In this document: piece by piece, positions 1 through 11,185 of the stretch
How the letters are laid out: each line of letters opens with the position of its first letter
Numbering within the stretch: position 1 is the stretch's first letter
Assembly: GCA_007644065.1 (NCBI GenBank)
Contig: VJWN01000001.1
Location: 2,866,340 to 2,930,339, forward strand
DNA from: Margaritispora aquatica
Taxonomy: Eukaryota > Ascomycota > Leotiomycetes > Helotiales > Discinellaceae
DNA length: 64,000 nucleotides
Reading direction: 5' to 3'
Translations under genes and position numbers: made by a program
Notes under the pieces: model-generated
Databases searched by the model: none
Seen by the model: the letters and a program-made list of their open reading frames with translations, nothing else
Told to the model about the DNA's origin: nothing

Positions 1-567
1 GAAGTTCGTCGATGTCGATCTACAATACCTAGCCTGACCTTTGTCTCTTCCATGTCGTTCGTCTGTGTGTAACCGAGCATGTTGGTCCGAATGTATTGGT
101 CCACTTAATCCGTGCTGCCGGTGTTTGATCAGCTCTATCATGGATTATTGTGAGATTTCAACTCAGGTGCCAGCTCGAGGAAGAGGCTCATTGACACTAG
201 GCTTTGTCAAGGGCTCATGCGATCATCATCTGTTTCTCGTATACCTATCCGTCCCAAGGATGGTCATGATGGTCAGCTATCAAGTCCCGATTTTAATACT
301 CTCGGAGTTTAGTGTACCCAGGCACATGTAACAGCTGCGCATTATATCGAATCTATCCACACTGGAGGAATGTGCATCCGTGACAACGGAATCACCAAAG
401 CCTGTTATATCCCATGCACGTAAACGCCATATATCACAGATATCCCGCCAGCTCAGTAGGAACATCATTGCTTTCCCTTATCTTCTACCTCCTCTTTAAT
501 ATATTCAACAATAACCCTTTACGACGGATCAACTCTTGTCCATTAATCGACAAGACATTTGATCATC
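1..567. other. 5' flank of the polyketide synthase gene
   Basis: No gene is recognised here. The short frames on both strands have no family motif. The pyrimidine-rich stretch at about 465-510, just before the PKS start, looks like a fungal promoter or 5' leader. The window edge cuts off any further upstream context, so a pathway regulator to the left cannot be excluded. Confidence 0.5.
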
Positions 568-3500
568 ATGGATGTCGTACTTTTCGGGGACCAGACCGTC
601 GATCCTAAGCAGTTTTTGTTCAAGGTTCTCCGTCGAAAAGGTTATCCTCTTCTTTCTTCATTCTTCGAGCAAGTGCAGGTTGCTCTCCAAGATGAAATCG
701 CTTCACTTCCATCAACGAGTCGACGAAGCCTGCCTCCATTCTCCAACATAGCAGAGCTTGTGGAGAGGTATTACGAGGCAGACCACCCAGATGTTGGAAT
801 TGAAAGCACTCTCACGTGCCTAGCGCAACTGTCGCATTTCATCGGGTATGTTCTCGATTTATTTTCTGTAGTATATCAGGAGTTCGGCTAATCTATATAA
901 TCAAGCTACTTTGAAGATTTTCCTCTCGAATACCCTCGGATTCGCAGCACACAGATTCTGGGAATCTGCACTGGATTGCTCGCTGCTTCTGCCGTTGCGT
1001 CAAGCAGGTCCTTGTCTTCTTTAATACCTATTGCAGTGCAAACTATTAGAATCGCCTTTCGCTTAGGATCAAGAGTGTCCATGGTTGGAGGTCAGCTGGA
1101 ATCTCCAAAAGATAAATTACAGTCATGGTCAACCATTGTTCTTGGCATCTCGGAGACCGACGCGGAAGCTGCTCTTGTCGACTTCAACGGGAAAGAGGTG
1201 AGTAATATCGATATCAGCTATGGTGCGATACTGACTTTGTAGACCCATGGTTTGTCACATTCAAACAAACTCTTTATCAGTGCTGCTGGGTCAATGTCAG
1301 TTACTGTTAGTGGAGCTCCTACACTACGATACCAATTATTAGAGAAATCACCCGCTTTTCAAAATCTACAGCATCGAGATATTCCAATCAAGGGACCCTA
1401 CCATGCAGAACACTTATATAGTGATCTAGACGTTGATCGAATTATTAATCTCGAGATTGCATCTCGTCTCGAAAAGCATTCCATAATTCATTCGCTAATC
1501 GGATTGTCACTCCCGATAAAGCCTACCTCAACTCTCGAGCTCTTTCAACAGTCTGTGACAGAAATTTTGGCAAGAAAAGTTCACTGGGAAGCATCAGTCA
1601 AAACGTGCGTCGGTAATGTCCGGTCATCGTCCGTTGGAGGAGTGAGAATCCTACCGATGGGGGCTACTGCTCTATCGAACAATCTTGTCTCAGCATTCAA
1701 AATTGGTGGTGGATTGCAAATTGCTCTGGTCGATGGTGTTTCTTGGTTTGCCAACAACACCATCCCCAGAAGTGTCAATGGCGATCTCCGGAATTCGAAA
1801 ATTGCAATCATTGGCATGGCTGGCCGCTTTCCAAACTCTGCAGACCATGAGGCGTTCTGGCAGTTACTGGAACAAGGACTTGATGTGCACCGAGAGGTTA
1901 GTATCCTGAGCACGACTCTTTAACTGATTTCTTTCGCTAACGTGTTAACAAGATTCCCTCTGATCGTTTTGATGCCAAAGCTCACTACGACCCAAGCGGG
2001 AAGGGCAAGAACATGACACACACTCCTTATGGTTGCTTCATTGACAATCCTGGTTTGTTTGATCCAAGATTCTTCAACATGAGCCCACGGGAGGCCACTC
2101 AGACAGACCCGATGCAGCGGTTAGCACTCTCAACTGCCTACGAGGCTATGGAAATGGCAGGCTTTGTGAGGGACCGTACCCCTTCGACCAAAGCCCATCG
2201 CATTGGAACATACTATGGACAGACCAGTGATGATTGGCGTGAGATCAATGCTGCTCAGGATATTGATACCTATTTCGTGAGTCTTGAATAAGCAGTTGGA
2301 GTTTTACTTTACTAACAGGAAATAGATTTCTGGAGGTGTACGTGCTTTTGGGCCAGGGCGCATCAATTATCACTTTGGCTTCAGTGGACCATCATTCAGC
2401 ATCGATACAGCTTGCTCGAGTAGTTTTGCAGCCATTCAATTGGCTTGTACCTCGCTACGAGCTGGAGAATGCGATACGGTTTTCACTGGCGGAATGAATG
2501 TTTTGACGAATCCTGATATTTTCTCTGGGTTGTCCAAAGGACAATTCTTGTCTAAGACTGGATCGTGTAAGACTTACGATGAGAGTGCCGATGGGTACTG
2601 CCGTGGCGATGGCGTGGTAACCTTGATTTTGAAACGACTCGATGATGCTGTTGCTGAGAATGACCCAATCCTCGGCGTCATTGGTGGCATCGCAACAAAC
2701 CACAGTGCTGAGGCAATCTCCATCACGCATCCACATGCTGGTGCACAAAAGTTCCTCTTCCAGAAAGTCATGGATGAAGCTTCCATTGACGCTCGTGCAG
2801 TCAACTACGTCGAAATGCACGGGACTGGCACACAAGCTGGTGATGGAGTGGAGATGGATTCCGTTTCTTCAGTCTTCGCGCCACCAGCGTCCACCAAGAG
2901 GATGCGTCGCCCTAATCAACCACTCTTTATCGGATCTGTGAAATCCAACGTCGGTCACGGTGAAGCTGTTTCAGGTGCTACCGCTCTGGTCAAGGTCTTG
3001 ATGATGTTGAAGAAGAACATGATTCCTCCCCACTGCGGTATCAAGACTAAAATGAACCCGGTGTTCCCAACAGATCTAGGTGAGCGCCAGCTCCAAATAG
3101 CTTTCAGACCAACTCCATTCCCAAAACCAGTCGATGGCCCTCGGTATGTTTTTATCAACAACTTCAGTGCTGCAGGTGGCAACACTGCCATGCTCCTCGA
3201 GGACGGTCCAATACTTCCAGAGCTGAAGTCAGACCCTCGCAGCAGTCATGTTATAACAGTTTCCGCCAAGTCTCTTTCATCCTTCAAGTCAAACCTGAAA
3301 AGACTTGCATCGTGGGCTGCAGAGCAATCTGACACGAGTCTCCCAAGTTTGGCATATACAACGACCGCACGACGATCACACTATGTCTATCGTTTTGCCT
3401 TTGAGGCCAAGAGCATGAGGCAGGTTCGAGATACTCTCATCTCTGCCTCAGAAGTCTCTCGAACTCCAATCTCCAGCAGCAAGCAGCCCCCCGTGGCATT

Positions 3501-6500
3501 CGCCTTCACCGGCCAAGGATCTCATTACATTGGTATGGGCAAGAAATTGTATGAAGATGTCGCTCAGTTCCGAGCCGATCTCCAAGATTACGATCATATT
3601 GCTTGCAGCCACGGCTTCCCTTCCTTCATTGGGCTCATTGATGGATCTATCGAGGACCTTACCAAAGTTTCTCCAATTGTGACACAGCTCGCTATAGCAT
3701 GCAGTGAAATTGCACTGGCAAATCTATGGAAGTCATGGGGTGTCACACCCTCTGTTGTCATTGGCCATTCCTTGGGTGAGTATGCGGCACTTCACATCGC
3801 AGGCGTCTTGTCTGTACTTGACACCATTCTTCTCGTTGGTCGTCGGGCTGAACTACTAGTGTCCGGATGCACTATCGGCTCTCACAGTATGTTGGCTGTG
3901 CGCGCAAGCTTCAACAAAGTTGAGTCTCTGATCTCTCATATCCCGGTTGAGAGAGCTTGTATAAATGGTCCTGAGGAGCTTGTCTTTTCCGGAACTGTTG
4001 CCAACATTGAGAAACTGAGAGAAACTCTTACCGACAATGGCTTCAAAGCCACAAAGCTGAATGTCCCATACGCATTCCACTCAGCACAAGTCGAGCCTAT
4101 TCTTGAAGACTTCCAGACTATGGCAAAGCAAGTTACCTTCAATACTCCCGAAATCCCTGTCATCTCAACATATCTCGGAAGTGTTGTCACCAAGTCTGGT
4201 GTGTTTGGTGGTGAGTACCTTGCTCGTCACTGTCGGGACACTGTCAACTTCGTAGGTGGCATCTCGTCTGCACTCCAGGATGGTATCATATCTGAGGAGA
4301 CACTGTGGCTTGAAGTTGGTCCTCACCCAGTCTGTTCCAATATGGTTAAGTCTATCATTGGCAAGGAGACCATTGCTGTCGCGGCACTTAACAGGAATGA
4401 TGACCCGTGGAAGACTGTTGCAAGCGGCATGTCCGCATTATTCAATGCAGGATTGAGCATTGATTGGAACGAATACCATCATGGTTTCCACCACTCTCAC
4501 AAGGTACTTACTCTTCCATCGTACGCTTACGATGATAAGGTTTACTGGATCGACTACAAAGAGAACTGGACATTGACCAAGGGAGAGAAGCATCAAATCA
4601 TGGCCTCTAAGCCCACTCTTTCTACAACCTCCATTCAAAAGATCATCAAGGAGCAGATTGACTCCAACAGCGCAGTGATTGTTGGCGAGTCAGACTTCGC
4701 TGAGCCTCAATTGCGCACTGTCATTGAAGGTCACCAAGTCAATGGCGCTGGTCTGTGCCCGTCTACACTATACGCAGACATGGCTTTGACTCTCTGCGAT
4801 TACGCCTTCCGCACGGCAAGACCCAACGCTGGCAAGCCATATGTTAATGTCGGAAACATGGAGACCCACAAGCCTCTCGTATTCAATGTCAACAAAAACA
4901 ACCCAAGCCAATTGATTCAGATCGAGGCCAAGCTTGACTTTGTCAAGGGACGAGGTGTTGTCAACTATCGAAGTGTGATGCCTGATGGCAAGCTCGTTGA
5001 TCAAGCTCAGTGCGATGTCACATACGAGGACTCGGATGCTTGGACTAAGGAGTGGGAGAGAAGGAGGTTCCTCGTTCAAACCCGCATTGACATGCTTAAG
5101 TCTGGAGGCAAAGGTATCCATCAGATTCAGCGAGGTCTTGCATACAAGCTGTTCGCTGCTCTCGTTCAGTATGATGACCGATTCCGGGGAATGGAAGAAG
5201 TCATATTGAACAGTGATGCGCTTGAGGCAACAGCCAGCGTCGCATTCCAAGCCACCAAGGAAGATGGCAACTTTTTCTTGAGCCCATACTTCATTGACAG
5301 TTTGTGTCACATCACTGGCTTCATCATGAATGCCAATGATGCTGTCGATTCATACAAGCAAGTGTACATTTCTCATGGATGGGAGTCACTTCGCTTTGCT
5401 AAGCCAATTGAGGCAGACAAGCGATACAGGTCCTATGTCAGGATGCAATTCGTTCCTGGTCAAGGCAAGATGGTTGCTGGTGATGTCTATATATTCGATG
5501 GTGAGGAAATTGTTGCTGTTGCTGGTGGTGTCAAATTCCAGTGTGTCCCAAGAACACTTCTCAACACTCTCTTGACCCCTACTGCGACCAAAGCTTCAGC
5601 AGGTCGACCAACAGCAGCATCTAAGATGCAAATGCAGCAGCAAAAGATCGTTGAGGATAAGTCATCCTTTCAAATGTCTCAAGGCAAGTCTGGACCAGAA
5701 TACAAGCTCTCCAACTCCAAAAAGACCAAGAACACAGCCAAGCTCGAAATCACCACTACCACAAATAGCTTGGTGACCAGAGCCTTGGAAATCATCGCAG
5801 AAGAAGTTGGTTGTGACAAGTCAGAACTTGTTGATGCCATCGATCTCTCTGATCTTGGTGTTGACTCCTTGATGTCTCTCAGTATCTCTGGTCGCTTCCG
5901 AGAAGAGCTCGAGCTGGATTTCGCGAGCCACACCTTCAACGACCTACGCACCGTTCATGATTTGAAGAATCATCTCCGTCAATTTGAGACTTCCTCAGAT
6001 TCACCAGCCAGCTCGGGCATGTCAACGCCAGACATGGTTACCAGCGACACTAGTGAGTCGGAATACTCTGACTCAGAGTGCAATGACACCGAAATAATTG
6101 TCGAGAATCTCGGCAAGGTGTCCAACAACGACTCGGATCTGGTACATGTTATCCGGTCAACCATTGCAGAAGAGATGGGCGTCGAGCTTGAGGAGATCTC
6201 AGACAATACAGATCTCTCTACCATGGGCATGGACTCACTCATGAGCTTGAGCATCCTCGGCGCTTTGCGAGAAAAGACAGGCTTGACTATGAACTCTGAC
6301 CTGCTCGTCAATAACACTTCCATAAACATGATCGAGACATCGCTCGGTCTCCGCCAGGTCAAGGTCCGCTCCTCGCAGAAGAGCAACAAGACAGCCGTTG
6401 TCACCGTCTCTGAGGTCCCTTCTCCAACCGCAACAACACTGAGCAAAGCTTCCATCAACACAGCCTCCTACCCACCCGCGCAATCCATCCTGCTGCAAGG

Positions 6501-7331
6501 AAACCCCAAAACAGCCACCTCCACCCTTTTCCTCCTTCCCGATGGCTCTGGCTCCGCAACATCCTACACTACCATTCCAGACATCGCCACCTCCTCCCTC
6601 GCCGTCTACGGTCTCAACTGCCCCTTCATGAAGACCCCCGAGGACTTCACCATCGGCGTCGTCGGCGTCTGCCAGATTTACATGAAGGAGATCCAGCGCC
6701 GCCAGCCACACGGGCCGTACCTCCTCGGCGGCTGGTCTGCAGGCGGCGTGCTCGCCTATGAGATGACCAGACAATTCATCGCCATCGGCGAGAAAGTCGA
6801 GAAGCTCCTACTCATCGACTCTCCGTGTCCTGTTGGATTAGAGGCTTTGCCGTCAACCTTCCATCGCTTCTGCTCTGCCATCGGGCTTCTCGGCAAGGAG
6901 GGTGCGAAGATCCCATCGTGGTTACTGCCCCATTTCGCGTCGGCGGTCAGGGAGTTGACTGCTTACTCTGACTCGCTTGGTACAGCGGAAGGTATTGATC
7001 ACTCCAAGATGCCACAGACGACTGCGATCTGGGCTCGTGACGGCATTGTCACGCCTGAGAACAGGAAGCTGCTTGTTTGGGATGAGGACGAGAGGATGCC
7101 GAATAGCATGTACTGGCTCTCCAACGACCGGAAAGATCTCAGCCATAATGGATGGGCGAAACTGGTCGGTGCGGATAAAGTCAGCTGTATGGCTACGAAT
7201 GGCAATCATTTCACTATGATGAGGGCACCTATTGTGGGTTCTCCTTCTACCTCCTTCAGCTCGAATACATGCTAATTATGATATAGACACAGGACCTCGC
7301 TGGCTTGATGAAGAAGGCTCTTGAGCTCTAG
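568..7331 (+). CDS. Non-reducing polyketide synthase (SAT-KS-AT-PT-ACP-ACP-TE), DHN-melanin/naphthopyrone type
   Basis: Iterative type I PKS that condenses malonyl-CoA into an aromatic polyketide. Six exons fit: 568-845, 906-1197, 1243-1896, 1953-2276, 2326-7233, 7287-7331 (2166 residues). Every junction keeps frame and is GT-AG. Domains in order: SAT, with GICTG active-site Cys114 and GPYH His244; KS, with DTACSSS Cys546, His681 and His727; malonyl-CoA AT, with GHSLGE Ser998; product template, with His1319 and Asp1507; two ACPs, with phosphopantetheine serines 1697 (GVDSL) and 1820 (GMDSL); a C-terminal thioesterase/Claisen cyclase, with GWSAG Ser1987, Asp2014 and His2144. All catalytic residues are present, so the enzyme should be active. 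The start was chosen at the second ATG (568) because [10 protein letters not shown] matches the family N-terminus; an in-frame ATG lies at 559. The two ACPs plus TE match tetrahydroxynaphthalene and YWA1 synthases. The exact product is not decided by sequence. Confidence 0.93.
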
Positions 7332-8047
7332 TCTCCCATGCTTTGCTTCAAGTTTTATATCTTATTTCTTTGCGCTCTTTTCCCACTTGTTTCTTTTCTT
7401 CTATCTTCTGATGCTTTTAGCGATTCATTTATACACATATGATATAGAAACTGTCCTTAATTTCACACGTAATGTTGTTACTTTCGTCCTTTTTGGTCAT
7501 TGAGCTGCGGCCTGTTTATCTTATTATCTGTACACGCAGGGGGAAATGATTTTTTTTTGGCGTTTTACTGTCTGTTCTAGTGTGGGAGGTTGCTTTCCTT
7601 TTGTGGACCGAGATGGAGATGTCACACAGTGCTCTCGATTGGGGTAGGATGTGTATGATGGGTGGGAGGTAATAGGCAACAGAACAATCCTTAATTCGTA
7701 CTGCTTGGTCGGTATCGTGTATGTATATACGGCGACCTTAGTTATATTTTTCTTTTCACAATGATATCAATTATCCAAATAGACGTCCCCTCGTACGCTG
7801 AATCGTGTTGTTGCTGACATAAAATAGCATCGAATGCAATCCAAACACAACAAACAACGCCTACTTCCTCTCCTTTCATTTCCTCTCTTTTCCTCCATTG
7901 TCAAAATCATGCTGGAGCATCAACACATTTCACCAATCCAATCCAACTGACTCCCGAGCCAGCGCCCTTCCATCCCATTCCACTTCAAGCACACACCACT
8001 TCAAGCCCACCCCCTTCCCATGCCCTTCCTCTTCACCTCCACACCCC
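7332..8047. other. Intergenic region, PKS 3' flank
   Basis: T-rich sequence follows the PKS stop and is probably 3' UTR. No gene is recognised. A short plus-strand frame near 7.9-8.2 kb is the antisense shadow of the small minus-strand gene described next. Confidence 0.5.
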
Positions 8048-8560
8048 TCAGAAAAAGACATACCTCTCCTCGACCTGCAAGCACTGTGCTTCCCACCACA
8101 GCAAACTTGCCATCAAAACACAGCACTTCGCACCCTCAGGTGTCTGAACATGCTCGCTCACGACCTTGAAGTCTTCGATGAGATATGCTCGTATCTGCTC
8201 TCTAGTTTCTCGTGTCTTGATCGAGGTTGAGGCGCTGTGGGCGTGGTCATGGGAGTGGCTGGAAATAGAGGTGTCGATAAAGGCTTGGTGGATGGAAGCG
8301 AAGATTTGGTCCCTGGTGTTGGAGAGTTACGTTGGATTGTCGACTGAGATGGGAGGTAGATAGACTTACAAGTAGGCTATTTCGTTCTCTGCATGGACAG
8401 AGAGCTTCGGTTGGCGTTGGCGTTGGGCTTCCGTATCTAATTCTACTTCCAACACATTGTGAGCAGGATCAGGCTTTGGCGATAGCGACCGCCAACACAA
8501 TTCATCACCAACTTTGGCGATATCACCACTTCTCATTTCGGGATGGGGAGTCTGGAGCAT
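8048..8560 (-). CDS. Small hypothetical protein, two exons
   Basis: I do not recognise this protein. Exon 1 is 8560-8370, starting MLQTPHPEMRSGD. It ends at a strong GTAAGT donor, and exon 2 resumes at 8312 after CACCAG with the frame preserved (tt|g, Leu). The joined frame reads on to a stop at 8050-8048 and gives 151 residues. The sequence across the junction, ENEIAYL then DQIFASIHQAF, reads like an amphipathic helix. It is followed by a His/Ser-rich patch and a region containing KCCVLMASLLWWEAQ. A second GT (GAGAG|GTATGT at 8063-8062) is a good donor, so the true C-terminus may lie in a further exon I could not place. No function is inferred. It sits between the PKS and the AsaB-like gene, but nothing shows that it belongs to either. 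Confidence 0.5.
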
Positions 8561-9386
8561 GATTGCGGTTCGATTCGAGGTACTGTGCGTGGAAGTTTGT
8601 TGCGAAGTTTAGTTTTGAGAACAGATGTGGTGGTGAGAAAGAGGCAATGTGGTGAAGGGTTCATGGATTTATGGTAAGATCTGTGAGAATAGGTAAAGAG
8701 AGAGAGGCTTCGTATACTCAAGCACGCTTACTGATGTTCTAGCAATGTCAAGCAGAGAATGGACTAAACGAGAGAGGGTGAAAGGAAATCCACAATTGTC
8801 TACGACAGAATCACAAACTTGGATCTGTGGAGCTGTTTACCTATGACCAATTCAAGGCATCAGAACACATCTAGATTTCAGTCTTCTCGGACCATTATTT
8901 GATGCTTGGATAGAGCTCATGACAATGACTTCTTCAGTGTGAGTACGAGCTTTGATTTGAGTGAAAGAGTTGTCCGCAAGAGATATGACACAGTTATTGA
9001 GAAGCAAGACACGACACAAAGGGATGTCACGAATCTCTGAAACCTTATGCATTCTTAGAACCTTGCTGTGACGTACACTGCTGCTCGTTATTGATCTAAT
9101 ATGAACTTGAATAACAGACTTGCACTTGCTGCGTGACTAGGTTTAACTTTTAGGTTATGCTTCAGATAGGATTGCGATTACTCAGTATATAGACAATGAA
9201 GAATGAATGAACGAAGTGGTTACTTAGTGTAAAAAGGAAACTGGAGGTGAACGTGAATTTTTTTTAGATTAAGACTATCACAATATGTAGATCTGAGAGA
9301 ATAAAAGGACACTAATAGACTTTCGTAATCCGTTATCTAGTATACCAAAACATGCTAAGAAATCCAATAAATGAAACATTGCTCCC
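8561..9386. other. Intergenic region
   Basis: No gene is recognised. It holds the promoter side of the small minus-strand gene and the 3' flank of the AsaB-like gene. Short frames have no motif and no supporting splice structure. Confidence 0.45.
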
Positions 9387-10316
9387 CTATGGCCCAAAAA
9401 CCAATGCCCTCACTTCAATGCTCTCCCTACCAACCGCATCCTCTGGCGTCCTCGGGTCTTTAAATGCTGTATGTGGAACTCTGCCACCTTGCACTTTTGA
9501 GCCTGGCTTCAAAGACTCGCTATCAAAGCACTCCAGGAATAGTCTCTCGTCGTTTCTCATGCCAGAGAGGTAGTGCCATTTTTGACCCTCGTTGTATCGA
9601 ATTCCTGCAGTCTCACCCGTCCTGTCTGGATATCTGTGTTCGATCGGAATGAGGTCCTCGTCCTTCAGTGACGACGAGCTTGCAAATCCGAGAGGATTTG
9701 CTTGAACTGGGCCGTTCAATGGACGCCAGATGTTTATGATTCGATATCGACCCTTCAACAACTTCTCGGCTTCTTCTGGCAGATGATGTTGAACTCGAGC
9801 AGTCGCAGACTTTACAGTCTGATCAATATGTACTCGTGTAACTGGTGCTCGGTGTGCATTTGGGGTTGAACGGCGGATAGTATGATCGAAGATGAAGATC
9901 TTGTTGCTTCCAGGGACATTATCCAATAGCAATTGCTCGACTTCCGGATAGTAGTTCTGCTTGATAGACTCGTCTTCTGCAAAGTCCCGCTCCGCAGATT
10001 TGGGGACATTCGAGACAACCAAGAAAGCGTCTTTGTCTAATGTGTATTGCGACTCATAACCCCTAATATCTTTGATTGGCACCTTGACATCAAAGTCTCC
10101 AAAGTTTCGTTGAGGCCGGTCTTCCTGCTTTTCCACGTAATTGTGCGGTTTGGTGCCATCTTCGGGAGGGCGGAAATAGTTCAGGGTAACAGTAGTATCA
10201 CCTCGAGGAATGTAAGCTTCTTTGGAACGTGTTCCGCTTGTATAATCTGCTTCTGCACGAGCAGACTGCGAGAGGTTGTGTGCTGGAGAAGCTTGGAAGG
10301 GAGCTGCAGTGGCCAT
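9387..10316 (-). CDS. AsaB/CmcJ/NvfI-type oxidoreductase family protein
   Basis: A single-exon gene of 309 residues. It matches the fungal family variously annotated as GA4 desaturase-like, AsaB, or CmcJ/NvfI-like, whose characterised members act as Fe(II)/2-oxoglutarate-type oxygenases in secondary metabolism. Visible hallmarks are the N-terminal TTVTLNYFRPPEDG segment (41-54), the TRVHIDQT motif with His163 and Asp165, the INIWRPLNGPVQANPL block (194-209), and the C-terminal GGRVPHTAFKDP (His282) and RESIEVRALVF (298-308). His163, Asp165 and His282 could form a metal-binding facial triad. It lies 2 kb from the PKS and could tailor a polyketide, but its substrate is unknown. The family is also widespread outside clusters, so the link is weak. 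Confidence 0.82.
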   Translation of the reverse strand: MATAAPFQASPAHNLSQSARAEADYTSGTRSKEAYIPRGDTTVTLNYFRPPEDGTKPHNYVEKQEDRPQRNFGDFDVKVPIKDIRGYESQYTLDKDAFLVVSNVPKSAERDFAEDESIKQNYYPEVEQLLLDNVPGSNKIFIFDHTIRRSTPNAHRAPVTRVHIDQTVKSATARVQHHLPEEAEKLLKGRYRIINIWRPLNGPVQANPLGFASSSSLKDEDLIPIEHRYPDRTGETAGIRYNEGQKWHYLSGMRNDERLFLECFDSESLKPGSKVQGGRVPHTAFKDPRTPEDAVGRESIEVRALVFGP

Positions 10317-11185
10317 TGTTTTGTAGTATAGACGAATGCTGTGCAGTAGTAATTGTTCCTGATTGTTAGCAAATAGTAGCTCAATGAGATAGTAGGAGTA
10401 TATATAATTCTATCCTGTAGTAGGAATTCCCCGGATTTCTAATCCAGTTCTAGGCACGCCATTTTGAACCTTAGAAATCCATTCCAACCTCAATGCCGAG
10501 GGCAGATGGGAGTTTGACAAGAAGAAGTGACAAAACATTTCAGCTTCTGGCTTATTTCCGAAAGCACGCAATTGGTGTATCCAGACACGCCGTCAAGTAG
10601 TGGTGGTACGAATTAGTGTAGTGTGGCAAAATAAGTCTTTGTCGTTAGGTGAGCAATATGGAATTGCGGGGGAGGGCTGAGATGGAATTCCGTAAAGTCA
10701 CATGACTCTCTTCTTTCGCTTCTACCATCACCTGAACTCATCCTCATCTCGTTTGTGATTCAATCATCTCATAGTTCTGATCCTCACTCATTGCGTAGAA
10801 AGATTATTCAATGCACTTAAACCCCAAACCTTTCTGTATCCTTAGTCCTGCGGAATCCCGTCAATATTTTTTAGTTCTATTATACCTCTTACTTTGCCTA
10901 CTCAGCATCTCCTACCAATCATAGCTTCTCTCTACCCTGTTCACTCATCCTGTTGGCAAGCAGCCTACGAGGAATAAGGTTTGGTGGCACATTGAGGATT
11001 GTGATCCAGATTCTCAGCCGCTCTTCTCCTCCAGAGATAGGGCTGCTCCCATCAGATCTTGTGATTATAAACATCAGAGAACTAAATGGGATATCCAACT
11101 AATATTTCGTGGTCTTGCGAGATTCACAATCATCACGGCCTAAAGTGTAGCTACCTAGGGATATGCATGCCTTTCTTCATGACGA
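10317..11185. promoter_or_regulatory. Divergent intergenic region between the AsaB-like and HET genes
   Basis: These 870 bases separate two divergently transcribed genes and should contain both promoters. The stretch near 10.7-10.95 kb is pyrimidine-rich. No operator-like inverted repeat stood out by eye and no coding sequence was recognised. Confidence 0.45.

Noticed and set aside
6235..6774. 179-codon minus-strand frame inside the PKS
   Set aside because: Antisense shadow of the second ACP and thioesterase region.
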